Below are positions 10,772-22,156 of a DNA stretch of 64,000 bases, piece after piece. A model generated the notes under the pieces. It was not told the DNA's origin. It saw only the letters and a program-made list of their open reading frames with translations, and searched no databases. Position numbers and translations under genes: made by a program. The stretch lies in contig JAQJVL010000618.1 in the NCBI GenBank assembly GCA_035578905.1, forward strand, positions 1-64,000, in the 5' to 3' direction. Positions within the stretch are counted from its first letter, which is position 1. The number at the start of each line of letters is the position of its first letter. Origin of the DNA: Stictocephala bisonia (Eukaryota; Arthropoda; Insecta; Hemiptera; Membracidae).

Positions 10772-11907
10772 TCCTTTCCCCTCGGATGGCCAACCAAGTT
10801 GGACATCACAATTTTGCCACCAGCTCAGTGAGTGTTCGTTTAAATGTGTCGTCTGAGATCGAGTGTCCAACTCTGGTGGCCATTACTATGTTGGTGCTCA
10901 GATTGGGTAAGTTTTAGTTGGGTTGTCCAACAGATTGGCTGTCCAGCTGTGATGGCCGGCAATGATTTCCAAACTCACTTGAATGTCCAACTCTGTTGGA
11001 CAAGTGACATATGTTATTGTATTTTAGATATAATTTGTTTGAGCAATATTTTTAAATGTTTAACAGCTGTTTAAATATGTCGGGATTATATTCAACCAGC
11101 TGGTATTTCCGTTTCTGCTTTATGTAGACATCCTGATTGTGTGTCAAATATTGGCTGTGATTCTAGGCTATATCTCGATTTTATCCTCGTGCATCTTGAG
11201 AGTTATTAATAATTGTAAATATTATATTTTACTGTAAAATACTGTATGTAATTGTAAATAATAGTTATTTAGTTCTAGTTTTAGAATCTAGGTATTTGTC
11301 CTGGCATATTTTTTGAAAAGTATCACACTCAGCAACATTTTAAAAACTGATTTATTTCAAAACCAAATATTACAATACTTGTAATTTTCAGAATTTTATG
11401 TTTCATTAATTAAAACTGTTTTTATTTTAACTGAACTTGTTTTTATTTTACTTTAAAACGAGACAATAAATATTTTTAAGATGCGTGATACTTGTAATAG
11501 AGATTATCAGACCGCTGAGAAGTCGCTAATATGGCAATTATTTTAAATTATGAACTGATTATACTTATATGTCACTTATATAATTTAATTCTACACATTT
11601 CAATTATAAGTTAAAAATAGAAAAATAGTAATTTAAAATAAATATTAAGAGTGAAAAAAATGTTTTAAAAATGTATTTTTCAAGTATAGTAAAGAGAGTA
11701 TGTTCAAGTATATAACTCTCCAATGTTACACTTTTTGGAAGTGTTTAAACATTTACAAAATATTATTTTAAGTATAGTTTGCATTATATATTATGTAGTA
11801 CAAAATGGTTGCATATTTAAGTTAAGGTTGAATGTACTGGTATCTAATCATATTTTGTAGTCTTCCATTTTACCTGAGATATTTCTTCATATACTTTTCT
11901 GTATTAG
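10772..11907. other. Intron sequence without a gene
   Basis: It begins TCCTTTCCCCTCGGATGGCC, which looks like another TTAA-element end, and GTCCAACTCTGTTGG-type words recur to about 11010. No right partner was found. The rest to 11907 is AT-rich and unrecognised. Confidence 0.35.
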
Positions 11908-11988
11908 GTTGGAAGTGAAATGTATCAATTGCCCAGGGACCAGGTGGTTGGGAGAGATGTTTCTCCTTCAGTCAACACACCACCTCAG
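11908..11988 (+). CDS. Pelle/IRAK-like kinase, C-terminal tail exon 2
   Basis: Acceptor CTGTATTAG, donor GTATGC; exactly 27 codons in phase 0 at both ends, so it could be skipped without a frameshift. It encodes VGSEMYQLPRDQVVGRDVSP followed by SVNTPPQ. It is a short linker in the tail, supported by open frame, good splice sites and phase match to both neighbours. A tiny GATTGGCAG segment and another acceptor lie just downstream (see findings). Confidence 0.55.
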
Positions 11989-12439
11989 GTATGCTTACAA
12001 TATTATTACGTAAAAAAAGAAAAGAAAAATACAGTCCCTAGTGTGACATGTCTTGCACGCCTCTGAAGTATAATATTTTATAAAAAACATGTAAGTGATT
12101 TACTTTTATCTTCTTTTTTTTAAATAGGATTGGCAGGTAATCAGGGAACTTTGTATTTCTAACATATGTTTAAAAAAGCAGAGTAAAGATGTTTTCTTTG
12201 CAAATTTGCCTTTTTCAGGTCGGACTTCGAAGCTATGAAAAAGAATTAGAATTTGTAAAGCTAATTCTTGAAGAATAATTTTATTTGAGGGCTATTTTAG
12301 GAGAATGATAATCTTTTAGGTTAGGTTTCAAATGACCAAGGCTGACTAAAAGGTATATATGACCCAGGAGTCAGATTGCTTATGTCCAAAATTATATAAT
12401 TGAAATAACCAAAAGACAGAAATGATGACCAAGGTTTCA

Positions 12440-13750
12440 AGTCAGCCCAGTTTTATTTATTTTTAAGACACCGAATGTCAAGATTTGGGCGAATATGGTT
12501 TCAAGTGAGTAGATAAGTGATTGTAGTCATTGTTACAAACTAAGGCCAACTATTCCTTAGAGTGTCGTTAACCCTTTCCACTCCAATTACTGGGAACCCA
12601 GTTTCCCTATCAGCTCCATTTACTTTTAAGCAAAGATTGCCTACTACATTTGTTCAGTGGGAAAAACATATATCTGATAGTTCCAAAAAGCTGATGTATT
12701 TTTTCTTTGTTTCTTCTATGACTAAAGTATAGATTAATATAAAATAAAACATATATTTTTATTTTCAACATTTTTTAATTATATATATTTATTGGAACAA
12801 AATTTAATTTCTAACAAAAAAAACGGATACAAGAAGAATTTTTGAAAAATTTTAAATAGGAAGAATAGTATTTGTTGTTTGTTTTTTGTTGTTTGTATCC
12901 TTACAAACAAAAAAAAGTCATTTTCAAATATTTTGGACTAAATTATACATAAAAAAAATATATAATTCTAAAACCGAATTTTTTTGAAAAACAACATTTT
13001 TACCAAAAAAATTATTTTCACTGCAACTAGTAAACAATTGCTCCATAAATTTTATTTTATTGCTTAGCAACAGTCAAAAGGTACATAATTTAGACCAAAT
13101 TTGTAAGTAAAGCTTTTTTCAATAATTCAAAACATGTTATCAGCTAAAAATATAAACAGACAAAATCTAATAGCCTACTTGCAACGCTCTTTCATTTTCG
13201 TAAAAATAAAAATATTTTGAATAAACAGTAAAACAACAACGATAACCTAGCAACAACAATGCGTTTTATAAGCTCATTACGAACGATAACATATGACGGA
13301 ACAAAGTGAGTGCAGATAGCTGTTGCAGTCAGCCAGCTGTTTACAGAGCAGCCACAGACGACAAACATTACATTTTCTGAGGTTTGTTTACCGATACTAA
13401 ACTCAAACGGTTCCGAAAAAATTCTACAGATAGCAGCACATATCAAACAACAACCCTAGCGGTCAATAATGTAACTACGTCAGTCTAAATACAATCATAG
13501 AACGTTATTATAGAGACGTCGGGCCCGGCCCGACATTGGAGTTAGTGCGGTAAGTTGCGTGGCGGGGCTGCCCCGCCACTTGAGTGGAAAGGGTTAAATA
13601 ATAGCCAAATGGCAAATGAACACCTAATGATTATCAGCTGATCCATTTCAAAATTTATTATGACTCTGATTGGGATCAAACTGAGAACCTGTAACTTATG
13701 AAGAAAGGATTTAATCAGACAAAATTTTAAAGAGCAGGTAGCTCAGATGT
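12440..13750 (-). mobile_element. tRNA-derived SINE split by a TTAA element
   Basis: The SINE is in two parts, 12440-12571 and 13594-13750. Read through the break, it matches the copy at 30450-30725 in inverse: tail word GGGCGAATATGG, then CTAAGGCCAACTATTCCTTAG, the break at TTAA, then AATAGCCAAATGGCAAATGAAC, and a B-box (inverse of GTTTGATCCCA). The uninterrupted copy has TTAATTAATAGCCC at the break point, so the inserted DNA took a TTAA target. Confidence 0.8.
12572..13593. mobile_element. piggyBac-like nonautonomous element, 1022 bp, with TTAA duplication
   Basis: TTAA is present on both sides (12568-12571, 13594-13597). The ends are CCCTTTCCACTC, perfect inverted over 12 bp. Subterminal palindromes are TGGGAACCCA on the left and GGCGGGGCTGCCCCGCC on the right. 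The interior is AT-rich with no transposase. The element sits inside a SINE whose unbroken relatives are in this window, which makes the borders firm. Confidence 0.85.
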
Positions 13751-15697
13751 CATGTTACAGATCATTGATGTATGTGAGTAAATCTAAAGTCCTTCATGGA
13801 AAATTATAAAATTGAAAACTAAACAAAAATTGTTGACTAATAATTGTCTGAAATATTACATTAAGATTAAGGTTTTTCATATTTATTTTATTCACATCAT
13901 ATTATCTTGTTCCACAAAAGCATTATATGCATATAGCAACATCGGCTTTACTTGTTATGAAAGAATACTTTTCATGCAGTATGTTGATATTATGAAATTT
14001 TGGGTTTACCTCACTAGTTACAGTTCTTGGCCTGCTTCCGTAGATTTGTCAAGTTTATTTCTACATCTTTACAACTTTAGAATTATCTCTTAGTATACTT
14101 CCTTTGCTATGTTGTTGGTTTTTGCCTTCGTTAGTTTTAACATTAATGAAATTAATGCTTTTATCCATACAGCATTAGGGTTATGTTAAAGTACATTATA
14201 GTTTACAGGACTGTTTTATTACTGAATTACTTAGTATTTTATTACTGTTTAATTTTTCACACTTTGTTTGATAATTTTAGTATTACTTGATTACAATAGT
14301 ATATTGTTAATGTTACACAAAAAATGTAGGCCTAACATGTATGTTATATCCAGTTCATTTGTGCCATATTGTTCTTTTTGGTATATTATTAACCAATTTC
14401 CACGCCATAGTCTAATATATCGGACTGCACTATACTAGTGAAAATCGATGTGGTCGATATTTATCAGATCACCTAAATTAATTTTATTTTTCACACCTTC
14501 AAAGTCGTAAAAATCTTGAAACTTCACGAAACAACTCAGTATTAACTAGTTAGCTTAGGCAGGAAAATTACTTTCATTGTCTGTCAACAAAAATTATATG
14601 TAAATTGCTAACTTCATGCTTAGTGTGTTATGCTGTAAAAATAGTTTTTTAACAGTATTTCGGTCATCGTTGATTCTTTTTATCAATATTTTTAACAATT
14701 TGATGCAATAGTTTGTTTTTTTAAATTATTTGAAAGGTACAGTATTTTTAAGGTACGGAATAGTTTCGTTAAAGCAATTTTGAGCACAGATCGGCTATCA
14801 CGGAACAGTTCTATGATACTAGGCCAATGGGTCAATTTTGATAAATAATACTTAATATAATTTTTAGTAAGTGAAAAAAGCAATGATGGCAATGTATTGC
14901 ATTTTTCTAAAACTTCTTGGATCTAATTCTAAACTTCATAACTGCAAGAAATTTCAAGATAGGAACTTCCAATTTGACATGTATGTTGGGGAATAAGCTG
15001 CCTACAAAATAAAGTAATAAAGCAAGTAGTGAATTTTTTATAAAAAACTTTTTTTTTTATAAAATTTTTTCAGTTTTCACTCTTTGTATTGGTAAATTAA
15101 ATTAAAAACTCCAATATATTGGTATTTAATTTATATCTAATTACTTTTATATAAGTTTCTATAAGTATAATAATAATATAAGTAATATATTAAGTTTCTT
15201 TAATACTACTTGAATTATAGTACAGTGGAACTTGGATAATTCGAATCTGAAGGGACCATAACAAAAATTCAAATTATCCAAAAATTCGAATTATACAAAA
15301 AAGAGCAAAAATATTACTCAAACCTTATGTTTAAAGACAAAACATAATTTTATTTAACATAGTGTAACATTTCTGTGCTGTTGTACTTTATGTGAACAAA
15401 CTACAGTAATGACAAATAAAACTTGTAAAATTCCACAATATAAATTAACAATAAATACAACAAAGAATTGTATGTACTGCATTACAACTTATATTGTACC
15501 TAGTTACAGTGCAATGCATTGTTAAACAGTTTAGGCTACAAGAAAAAGTACTAAAACGTGTCCATTTTACATAAAATTAAACATCAACATGAGTTACTGT
15601 ACAAAAGAACTAAAATATACATACTTATTTACAAAAAAAGTTACAAAAGATACAATAAAAACGAAAGTGTTACATTGGCAGTACTGTCATTTCTCAC

Positions 15698-16945
15698 TTA
15701 CTGATTTTTGAAAAAGTCACGTATCTTAGGTTGTTTCATTGCCCTTACTCTCTCTGCTAAAATAAATGAATCTAAATTACCCAGTGATTGAAAAATGGAA
15801 TCACTTACATTGCTTTGGTGTTCGAAAAATATTCTTAGTTTATTTATATAACTGGAAGCCTCTGTCGCCGTTGGGATTGGTTGTTCAGCATCCTCGTCAC
15901 CAAATGCGTCAGCGTCGTTGTCTGCAGCGAGGTTCGCATTGTTTACCTCCGCGAGTATGTCGGCGTCACTGAGTTCACCGCAAACCGCAACATCTTCATC
16001 AACATTGACAAAGTCTTCAAATGTGATGGAACCAGACACAATTTCCTCCCATCCATCGACTGCTGGCACCGGTTCATTCACAATGTCACTGTCAGCAACT
16101 TCAATCTCGGCACTTTCACTGTCTTCTTTACTTAAACCCACTTTTTTGAAACAGTTCTTAATTGTTTTAGCTGTGACCTGATCCCAAGCTTGCTTGCACA
16201 TTCTTGAGGTTTGCAGAATGTCAAGTTTGGCTTTAAGCGCATTTCCCTCCTCTGTGAGAATCTTTTCCATTAAAAATTTCCTGTAGAATTGTTTAAGATT
16301 TTTTATTATGCCCTGGTCCATAGGCTGCACAACGGACGTCATATTTGGTGGAAAATAGAGCACTTTTACATTCTCCAGAAGTGGAATACTGTTGTGTGCA
16401 GTGCAATTGTCAATTAAGAGAATAATTGTCCGTTTTTGTTTGCCAATCTTCTTGTCAAGCTGCAAGAGCCACTTTTCAAAAAGTGCACTGGTCATCCAAG
16501 CTTTTCCACTGGATTCATAGGGTACTGGTTTTGTTTTTACATTTTTAAAACAACGGGGGTTAGCCGCTTTTCCAATCATTAAGAGAGGAAGTTTTTCTGT
16601 TCCATCCATATTGGCTCCAACAAGCAGTGTAACTCTTTCCTTGCTTAGTTTACCGCCATGACATTTATCGTCCTTAAATGCAAGGGTTTTATTTGGGGTG
16701 CACTTAAAAAAAAGCCCAGTCTCATCAACGTTAAAAATGTCTTTAGGGTCCCTGTCTGCTATCATTTCTTGCAAGTCTTTCTTCCACTGATCTGCATCGC
16801 ACTTGTTAACTGCACTACTTTCTCCACAAATTGATTTAAAGGAAATGTTGTTTCTCTCCTTAAAACCATCCAGTACTGGCTTTAAAATTATGTTTATCCA
16901 ATTCATTAGCAAACTGTTCAGCCTTAACATGCATAATGGTGCCAC
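15698..16945 (-). pseudogene. Tigger transposase, DDE catalytic and C-terminal part
   Basis: This is the DDE superfamily endonuclease of pogo-type transposases, which cuts and joins the element's own ends. Catalytic residues are visible in this 415-residue frame: D74 in FNVDETGLFF, D179 in LLIDNCTAH and D210 in VVQPMDQGI, giving 30 residues between the last two, as in pogo/Tigger. The true protein enters near residue 25 from the preceding frame. After the catalytic domain comes an acidic region (~280-345) and a C-terminus with QPKIRDFF, a canonical PCNA-interacting motif. Apart from the one frame break the frame is intact, so the copy is young. Antisense frames at 15766-16181 are shadows. Confidence 0.9.
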
Positions 16946-17234
16946 TTACTGAAATTTTTTTGTCCCGCGCCTGTTTGAACCATTTCAAAACACAGCTGTC
17001 CACATCGGGGTTGTCCGGTTCCCTCACTCGTTTTCGTCCTTGTCCACTTTCACTTTGACTTCTCAAAATTTTGTCTTTATTTTTTAAAAATGTCGATAAT
17101 GTGTTTGGTGGGATACCAAAGTCTCTGGCGATCTCGGCTTTCTTCTTTACGCCTTTCTCCACCTCCCTAATCACCGCTACTTTTTCGGCCAAAGTTAGCG
17201 ATTTATAGGTTAATTTAGTTTTGGATGATGACAT
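16860..17234 (-). pseudogene. Tigger transposase, N-terminal part (DNA-binding)
   Basis: The frame starts MSSSKTKLTYKSLTLAEKVA. Residues ~10-55 form the CENP-B/Psq-type helix-turn-helix (KKAEIARDFGIPPNTLSTFL). Residues ~70-124 are the start of the second, Tc5-type DNA-binding HTH (SCVLKWFKQARDKKISVSG ... FANEL). The frame ends just after ASTGWF at a run of four T on the coding strand; the protein continues in the next frame at 16945-15698. The single break sits at a homopolymer, so it may be a true mutation or a sequencing error. Confidence 0.85.
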
Positions 17235-18438
17235 TGCAATAAGTCACACACTACAGTACAGTACACACAAGTTCAAACTAAAAACAGTTTCTCTTAACAA
17301 CATACAGTAACAAGGATACACAAGCACAACATGACCGGACGGCACGGATTTGACAGTCAGAAATTCAATTGGCAACTGAACCGACGAAACTGTCGCTGTG
17401 GCGCTGTGATAAGACACAAGACAACTGGAAAGTGGGGTTGGGGGTGGGAAGGCACTGACCTGGGACACTACGTAGCAGGTAGCCGTCCCAACCATCCCGA
17501 TAGGATGGGGTGTGAAGGCGGAAGTTTTAGACGAAAATAGCACGCAGCCGTCCGGCGCTAATGAGGGGACGGAACAATGACACTCCGCCGCTGTCTAAAC
17601 TGCCCAGAAACCGTCTTTAATTGTATGTTGTTGACATCAAAACTTCGAATTAACCAACAAAAAGTTCGAAATATCCACAATATTTTAACATTGTTGACAT
17701 ACAAAATCCTAGGGACCAACCAAATAATTCAAATTAAAGAAAAATTCGAATTATAGAAGTTCGAATTAGCCAGGTTCCACTATAGTTGAAGTAAAACCTT
17801 GCATTTCCTCCTAAGTTGGCCTTGGAGTTTTTACCATACTATGACGTGGAAAGGGTTAAAGTTGTTCATAGGTTTTTTTTTATTTTCTTCTTTTTTTATA
17901 TCCCATTATAAACTTCCAATGCCAAACTTTACAGATAATAGTTAGGGTGTGCAATTATTTCACAATTATCAAATAATTATCATTTTAGTCAGTTTGTTAA
18001 TTACTATATAAACAATTTGCCCCATGTAAAAATGAACATCTTGTCATTATTTTTAACCTCATTAGTATGATTTAAGCTACTGTGAATACCTTGATAGCTA
18101 GAATAATTCATGGTATCAAAGTTCCATTGTACTAAGTAAATATACTTATTTTCATAGTTTTAAAATCAGATTCTTCAAATACAGTAAAACCTGTCACATT
18201 CAGATCCTCTGATAACTGGCATGGTAACAAAGACATAAGGAAATGTAAATTCTCCTAGGCTAAGAAAGATCAGGAGAGATAGGAGTGTAATGATGATTGC
18301 CTGCACTATTTTAGGAAAAGATTATATCTCCGTATTGGCTAAAGTAATTTAATAACCATTTAAAATTGGCAAGAAGGGATTCCATTTCCATTCACTTCTC
18401 TAATTAATCCTAGACCAATTAATCTAATGTGTTTCTAG

Positions 18439-18774
18439 GTTGATTCAGTATGTCTTCCGGAACCATTGAACACAAGTCCAATGCCTCTTGTGACATTGTT
18501 GGGAAAATCAGGGCCTGAGTTCTTGGATCAGCAAGCTCCAACTTGTTCTGCCATTGCTGATCAAGACACGACTTCCTTTCACAACAGTAGCTCTAAGTCA
18601 GTAAAAATGACAAGTGAAAAAGTGTCCAATGCTTCCTTTCCTAGTAGAATAAATCAAATGGAAAACCAAATGGATCAAAATATGAATGAAAGTGCTTATC
18701 TCCCCCTAGTTCCAGAGCTCCAGGGCCTGAAGTTGGCTGGTTTGTCGATTTCTACATCCACTTCTGATGCATAG
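18439..18774 (+). CDS. Pelle/IRAK-like kinase, terminal exon with stop codon
   Basis: Acceptor GTTTCTAG precedes GTTGATTCAG; the frame is phase 0 and runs 111 codons to TAG at 18772-18774. The product starts VDSVCLPEPLNTSPMPLVTL, is rich in Ser, Asn and Met, and ends with the near-repeat LAGLSISTSTSDA. No domain is recognised. Together the five exons give about 270 residues: roughly 90 of kinase C-lobe and 180 of tail. Insect Pelle often ends soon after the kinase domain, so a tail this long is worth noting. An internal start at 18481 is possible, but the upstream frame is open to the splice site. Confidence 0.65.
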   Translation, partial: VDSVCLPEPLNTSPMPLVTLLGKSGPEFLDQQAPTCSAIADQDTTSFHNSSSKSVKMTSEKVSNASFPSRINQMENQMDQNMNESAYLPLVPELQGLKLAGLSISTSTSDA

Positions 18775-19300
18775 TAATACTGTATATGAAAATACTCTAA
18801 TAGGGCTAATTATAAGGTCCATCATTGTAAATTAACTAAAGGCCCTTCTTTGAAATGTTGCTATCTCCTGCAACATGGGAGAAACACAATTACAGTAGTC
18901 AGACAAACCTCAAGTAACATGAACCTGACAGTGTTCAGGTCATTGGGAAATGTGTAAAAGCATGAATTGTGACAGTATTACTGTATACATAAACCCATGG
19001 TAAATGGCCTGCGGACAGTGCATGATAGATTGTCTCTCACCACACACAGTTATTTCAAATCAAAATATTTTTTTATTGTCTGTAAGCAACTACATGCAAT
19101 TGACAAGATGACTACAATCTACTAAAAATATACATTTAACTGGTAATCATTAAACACAACTCGTTATTGTACATACAATTTCAAAATTAACTTAACTGCA
19201 AAAATTATACAGTATGATAAAAAAATTAATACATTAATAAACATGTTGAGACAACACTAATTTACAGTAACACAGTAACATAAAAATGAATAAGAACATC
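18775..19300 (+). other. 3' UTR and downstream sequence of the kinase gene
   Basis: AT-rich sequence after the stop codon. No clear polyadenylation signal could be chosen. Nothing else is recognised. Confidence 0.4.
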
Positions 19301-19304
19301 ACAA

Positions 19305-20870
19305 GTAGGAGTGGTTCGGCTCCTAAAGTTAGTTCTCGGTTCTATCGTTATTGATAAAAGAATCGGAACTGAGAACCGATGGAAAAATGTCGTTTGCAGT
19401 TCTGGTACCAGAAAAACGTAAACGGGTTGATATCTGTCCTATTAGGAATGTTTCAGTAGCGAAAAATGCTCACAAACAGAACAATAAAACAACAATATCT
19501 AACCACAAGATAAACAAAATATCTTTGTCAGAAAATATCCAACCAAAGTCTGTCCACTTTCTTATCAGCATAGGAAATAAACAGATAACATAATATGGAT
19601 TCCAAAGGCAGTGGCAGTGAAGAGACCAATCCTCCTTTCCTCTTCATCCCCACCCTTGTTTATCATGACCCTTTCTTATTACTTCCTGCCTGATAAAAAC
19701 ACCTGATGGAAACATTTCTTTCTGTTTACAACTCATATCTCATTGTGAATATGATTATGCTTCTATTTTTATTGTGTTTACTAGGGGAAACACCTGCACG
19801 TGCCCATCACTCACTACACTCGTGAAGTAAGTTCGGCTTGTGGCCTTGCCTGGGAACTCAACTTTTAGCTCCTTTGTAAAACTCGGCCTGTGGCCTAGTA
19901 GGAGAGCTTGGCCTATGGCCTCGCCAAGAGGCTCTGCTACGTGCCCCTTTGTGGAATTCGGCTTACGGACTCACGGGGGAAAGTTCAGCCTCACCAAGGC
20001 ACTCTGCTACAGTCCCATTTGTGGATCTCGGCATGTCGCCTCAGTAGATCGGCCTACTGTCTCGCCAGGATTGTTGACCGGTATGACCATGAATTTTGGT
20101 TTTCGGGACAGTGGAGCCCCTAAACATAGTCTTTTCTAAAATCTGATGGTAAATTAGTATCTAAGAGAAGAATGTCTTTAATTTGATACCCTACTTAGGC
20201 GTTTTATTTTAGTATTGCCCTTTTTCTGGTTTTAGGAGATTTTATTTTATTTTGGAGGCATATACCCCTTACTATTTGCCCTTTTCAAATTCTGATGGTA
20301 TATTTGGATTCAGGAGAAAAATAGCTTTAAATTGATACCCCGCTTGAGTAGATAAGATCAGTTTTAAAAATTTTTAATTTTTAGGTCCCCGATACCCAAG
20401 TTTTTTAATTTTTGAGCTGAAATTCATATATAAGGTGCACATTTGTTAAGGGTGTAGAACTGTGAAGGTTTGCCAATTTTACTCTAGCTTTTTCTCAAGT
20501 TACGTTATAAAAAGGACTTTTTTGTGATTTTCCCATAAGAAATACACTGGGGCAATTTTGGGGTAAAAAAAGGCCGCCATCTTGATTATGAGTGAAAAAA
20601 GTAAACTTTTGTGAATTTTCGTGGAGGTTTCAGATATAGAGCTTTTAAATTCAAGTATACACTTCATGGGGTTAGGATGCCGGGAAGTGCCTCAAGATTT
20701 AGTGTCAGCGAGTCAGTCTGTCACTACATCGAGCTTTATGGTATATAGATTATAAGGTTTTTATAGTGAGTTAAAGAGTTTATTTATTTAGACACATTCT
20801 TAACAATGAATGCAAAACAACGCATTTAAAAAAGGGCTAGGAAATTGAATTTAAGAATACATTTTTAAGA
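19305..20870. repeat. Dispersed repeat, copy 2, interrupted
   Basis: 19305-19780 and 20752-20870 together match 8537-9167 in order and orientation. Copy 1 reads continuously through GTGTATAATAAAAGGTTTTTATAG; here the same junction is split by about 970 bp. The insert (19783-20752) begins with a degenerate tandem repeat whose units contain CGGCCTGTGGCCTCGCC-like words (19840-20070). It ends CACTACATCGAGCTTTATGG followed by TATATAGATT. It encodes nothing convincing and its class is unknown. Confidence 0.55.
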
Positions 20871-21479
20871 TTAAATTGTCAGGACAAGACAACATCATTC
20901 TTGATCATTTTTATTATTATTTCCTTATAGTTTTTATTTTTATCGATAGTTACATTTATTTAAATTATTTTTTTCTTTTTACAAAGTTTTAAAGTATTAA
21001 GGTTTTCAATTAATTTCATTGGCTTAATTAATATTTACTGACCCAAATATAGTGTATTATTTGTTACATTTAAATCAAAATGTACAATTATTTATAAAAC
21101 CATCTATTGTATTATTGGATGTATTTTTTTCTATGAATGTGAGTAGCATTTAAATTTTCTAACTTCAGTATTATCACCAATTAAGAAAAGAACTACTGTA
21201 CTAGTTCTTAATAGTTAATAACTATGGTTGTTTTTTCAATTATTTTGTTTAACTAATATTGTTTGTTTTTGTTACTATTTATCTTTGATGTACTAACATT
21301 CATATCAACCTTTTAAAAATAAGCTGGGATGATTTCAATCAACTTGTGTGTTTTAAACAGTTTTATTACTAAACCAGACAAAAAAGGGCTGATTATTTTT
21401 TAATTTTCTCCAATCTTATAAGTTTTAAAATTTCCTCCTGGTAAATTAGTTCTTTACTGTTGTATACTAATTTGAGCAT

Positions 21480-21980
21480 TACATTCCATTTAGCAAAATT
21501 GAAATGAAATGAAAAATGGCTTTATTGGAGGCGAAGTTAGGACTATAGAGTCCTCTCTACCACTTAACCTCAGATAAATAATACAACTTGAAATAGATAA
21601 CATAAAATCATATTAAACTCTACGTAATGCAATATAAGACAATTTTATGTAAAAATAAACAAAAATTAAAAGATTAACTAATCTAATAAAGCTAATAAAT
21701 ACAAAAGAAATTGGCACTAACTATTCAAATTTAATAGTAAATTCAAAAGAAAGAAAGAAAAAAACGCTTTAAAGACACTCACCCATTCATACCTTAATGA
21801 ACATGAAGTATGAATAGGTATTAAGGCTTTTTACAAATCACTCCTCGGAGACACGCGTCTCTGGCCGGCCTGAACTCACGTCCAGACCGCCTGAAACACC
21901 GTAAAAGGGAACGTACCACTCGCAGGACGACCGTACACGACAGAACGTGACACATTCTTTCTTAAGGATATACTAGTACC
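21480..21980 (-). mobile_element. LINE 3' end fragment with conserved hairpin and GAAAT tail
   Basis: On the - strand the sequence ends AGAGGACTCTATAGTCCTAA, then CTTCGCC, CCAATAAAGCC and an (ATTTC)n-like tail. AGGACT/AGTCCT (21539-21554) forms the stem also seen at 33576-33591 in a nearly complete LINE. The upstream part to 21980 is AT-rich, then moderately GC-rich, with no open frame. Confidence 0.65.
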
Positions 21981-22040
21981 TCAACACTACATCAATGTTC
22001 AATATAGCTTAATTATTTAAAAAGTCATTTTGTAATATAT

Positions 22041-22135
22041 TACTTGGGAGAGCGGTAGCCGAGTGGCCTAAGGTGTTAAAGTTTAGGACAGTTAAACTTT
22101 AGTTAGAGATAGCGCAGGTTCGAATTGTGTATTAG
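22041..22135 (+). mobile_element. tRNA-like SINE head beside a minisatellite
   Basis: TAGCCGAGTGG at 22056-22066 fits the polymerase III A box, and GGTTCGAATT at 22117-22126 fits the B box. The sequence between is too divergent and unpaired for a functional tRNA. The head resembles Leu/Ser tRNA. It abuts the 36-bp minisatellite. Confidence 0.5.
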
Positions 22136-22156
22136 AATACAGTATTAGATAACTTG

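Larger units (their letters stand above)
15223..17782 (-). mobile_element. Tigger (pogo-like Tc1/mariner) element, near complete
   Basis: TA lies at 15221-15222 and 17783-17784. The left end reads CAGTGGAACTTGGATAATTC and the inverted right end TAGTGGAACCTGGCTAATTC. AATTCGAA-type words recur in both subterminal regions. At 2,560 bp this is close to full Tigger length. The transposase runs on the - strand from 17234 to 15698 with one frame break. Everything about the termini, the TA target and the coding agrees. Confidence 0.9.
14393..17855. mobile_element. TTAA-flanked element interrupted by Tigger
   Basis: TTAA lies at 14389-14392 and 17856-17859. The ends are CCAATTTCCACGCCATAGTC and, inverted, CCCTTTCCACGTCATAGTAT. 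Without the 2.56 kb Tigger the element is about 0.9 kb. The part at 15040-15215 and 17785-17855 matches the inside of 39652-40767 in inverse (ACTACTTGAATTATAG, CCAACTT, TGCATTTC), so the two are one family. Confidence 0.75.

Noticed and set aside
13192..13446. 84-residue frame inside the 12572-13593 element as a transposase
   Set aside because: No DDE or zinc-ribbon motif; composition is ordinary for AT-rich noncoding DNA.
15766..16181. Three + strand open frames opposite the Tigger transposase
   Set aside because: Antisense shadows of the - strand transposase; no domain, start context or codon pattern.
22041..22135. tRNA-Leu/Ser gene
   Set aside because: The long variable part and acceptor stem do not fold as a tRNA, and the end runs straight into a minisatellite.
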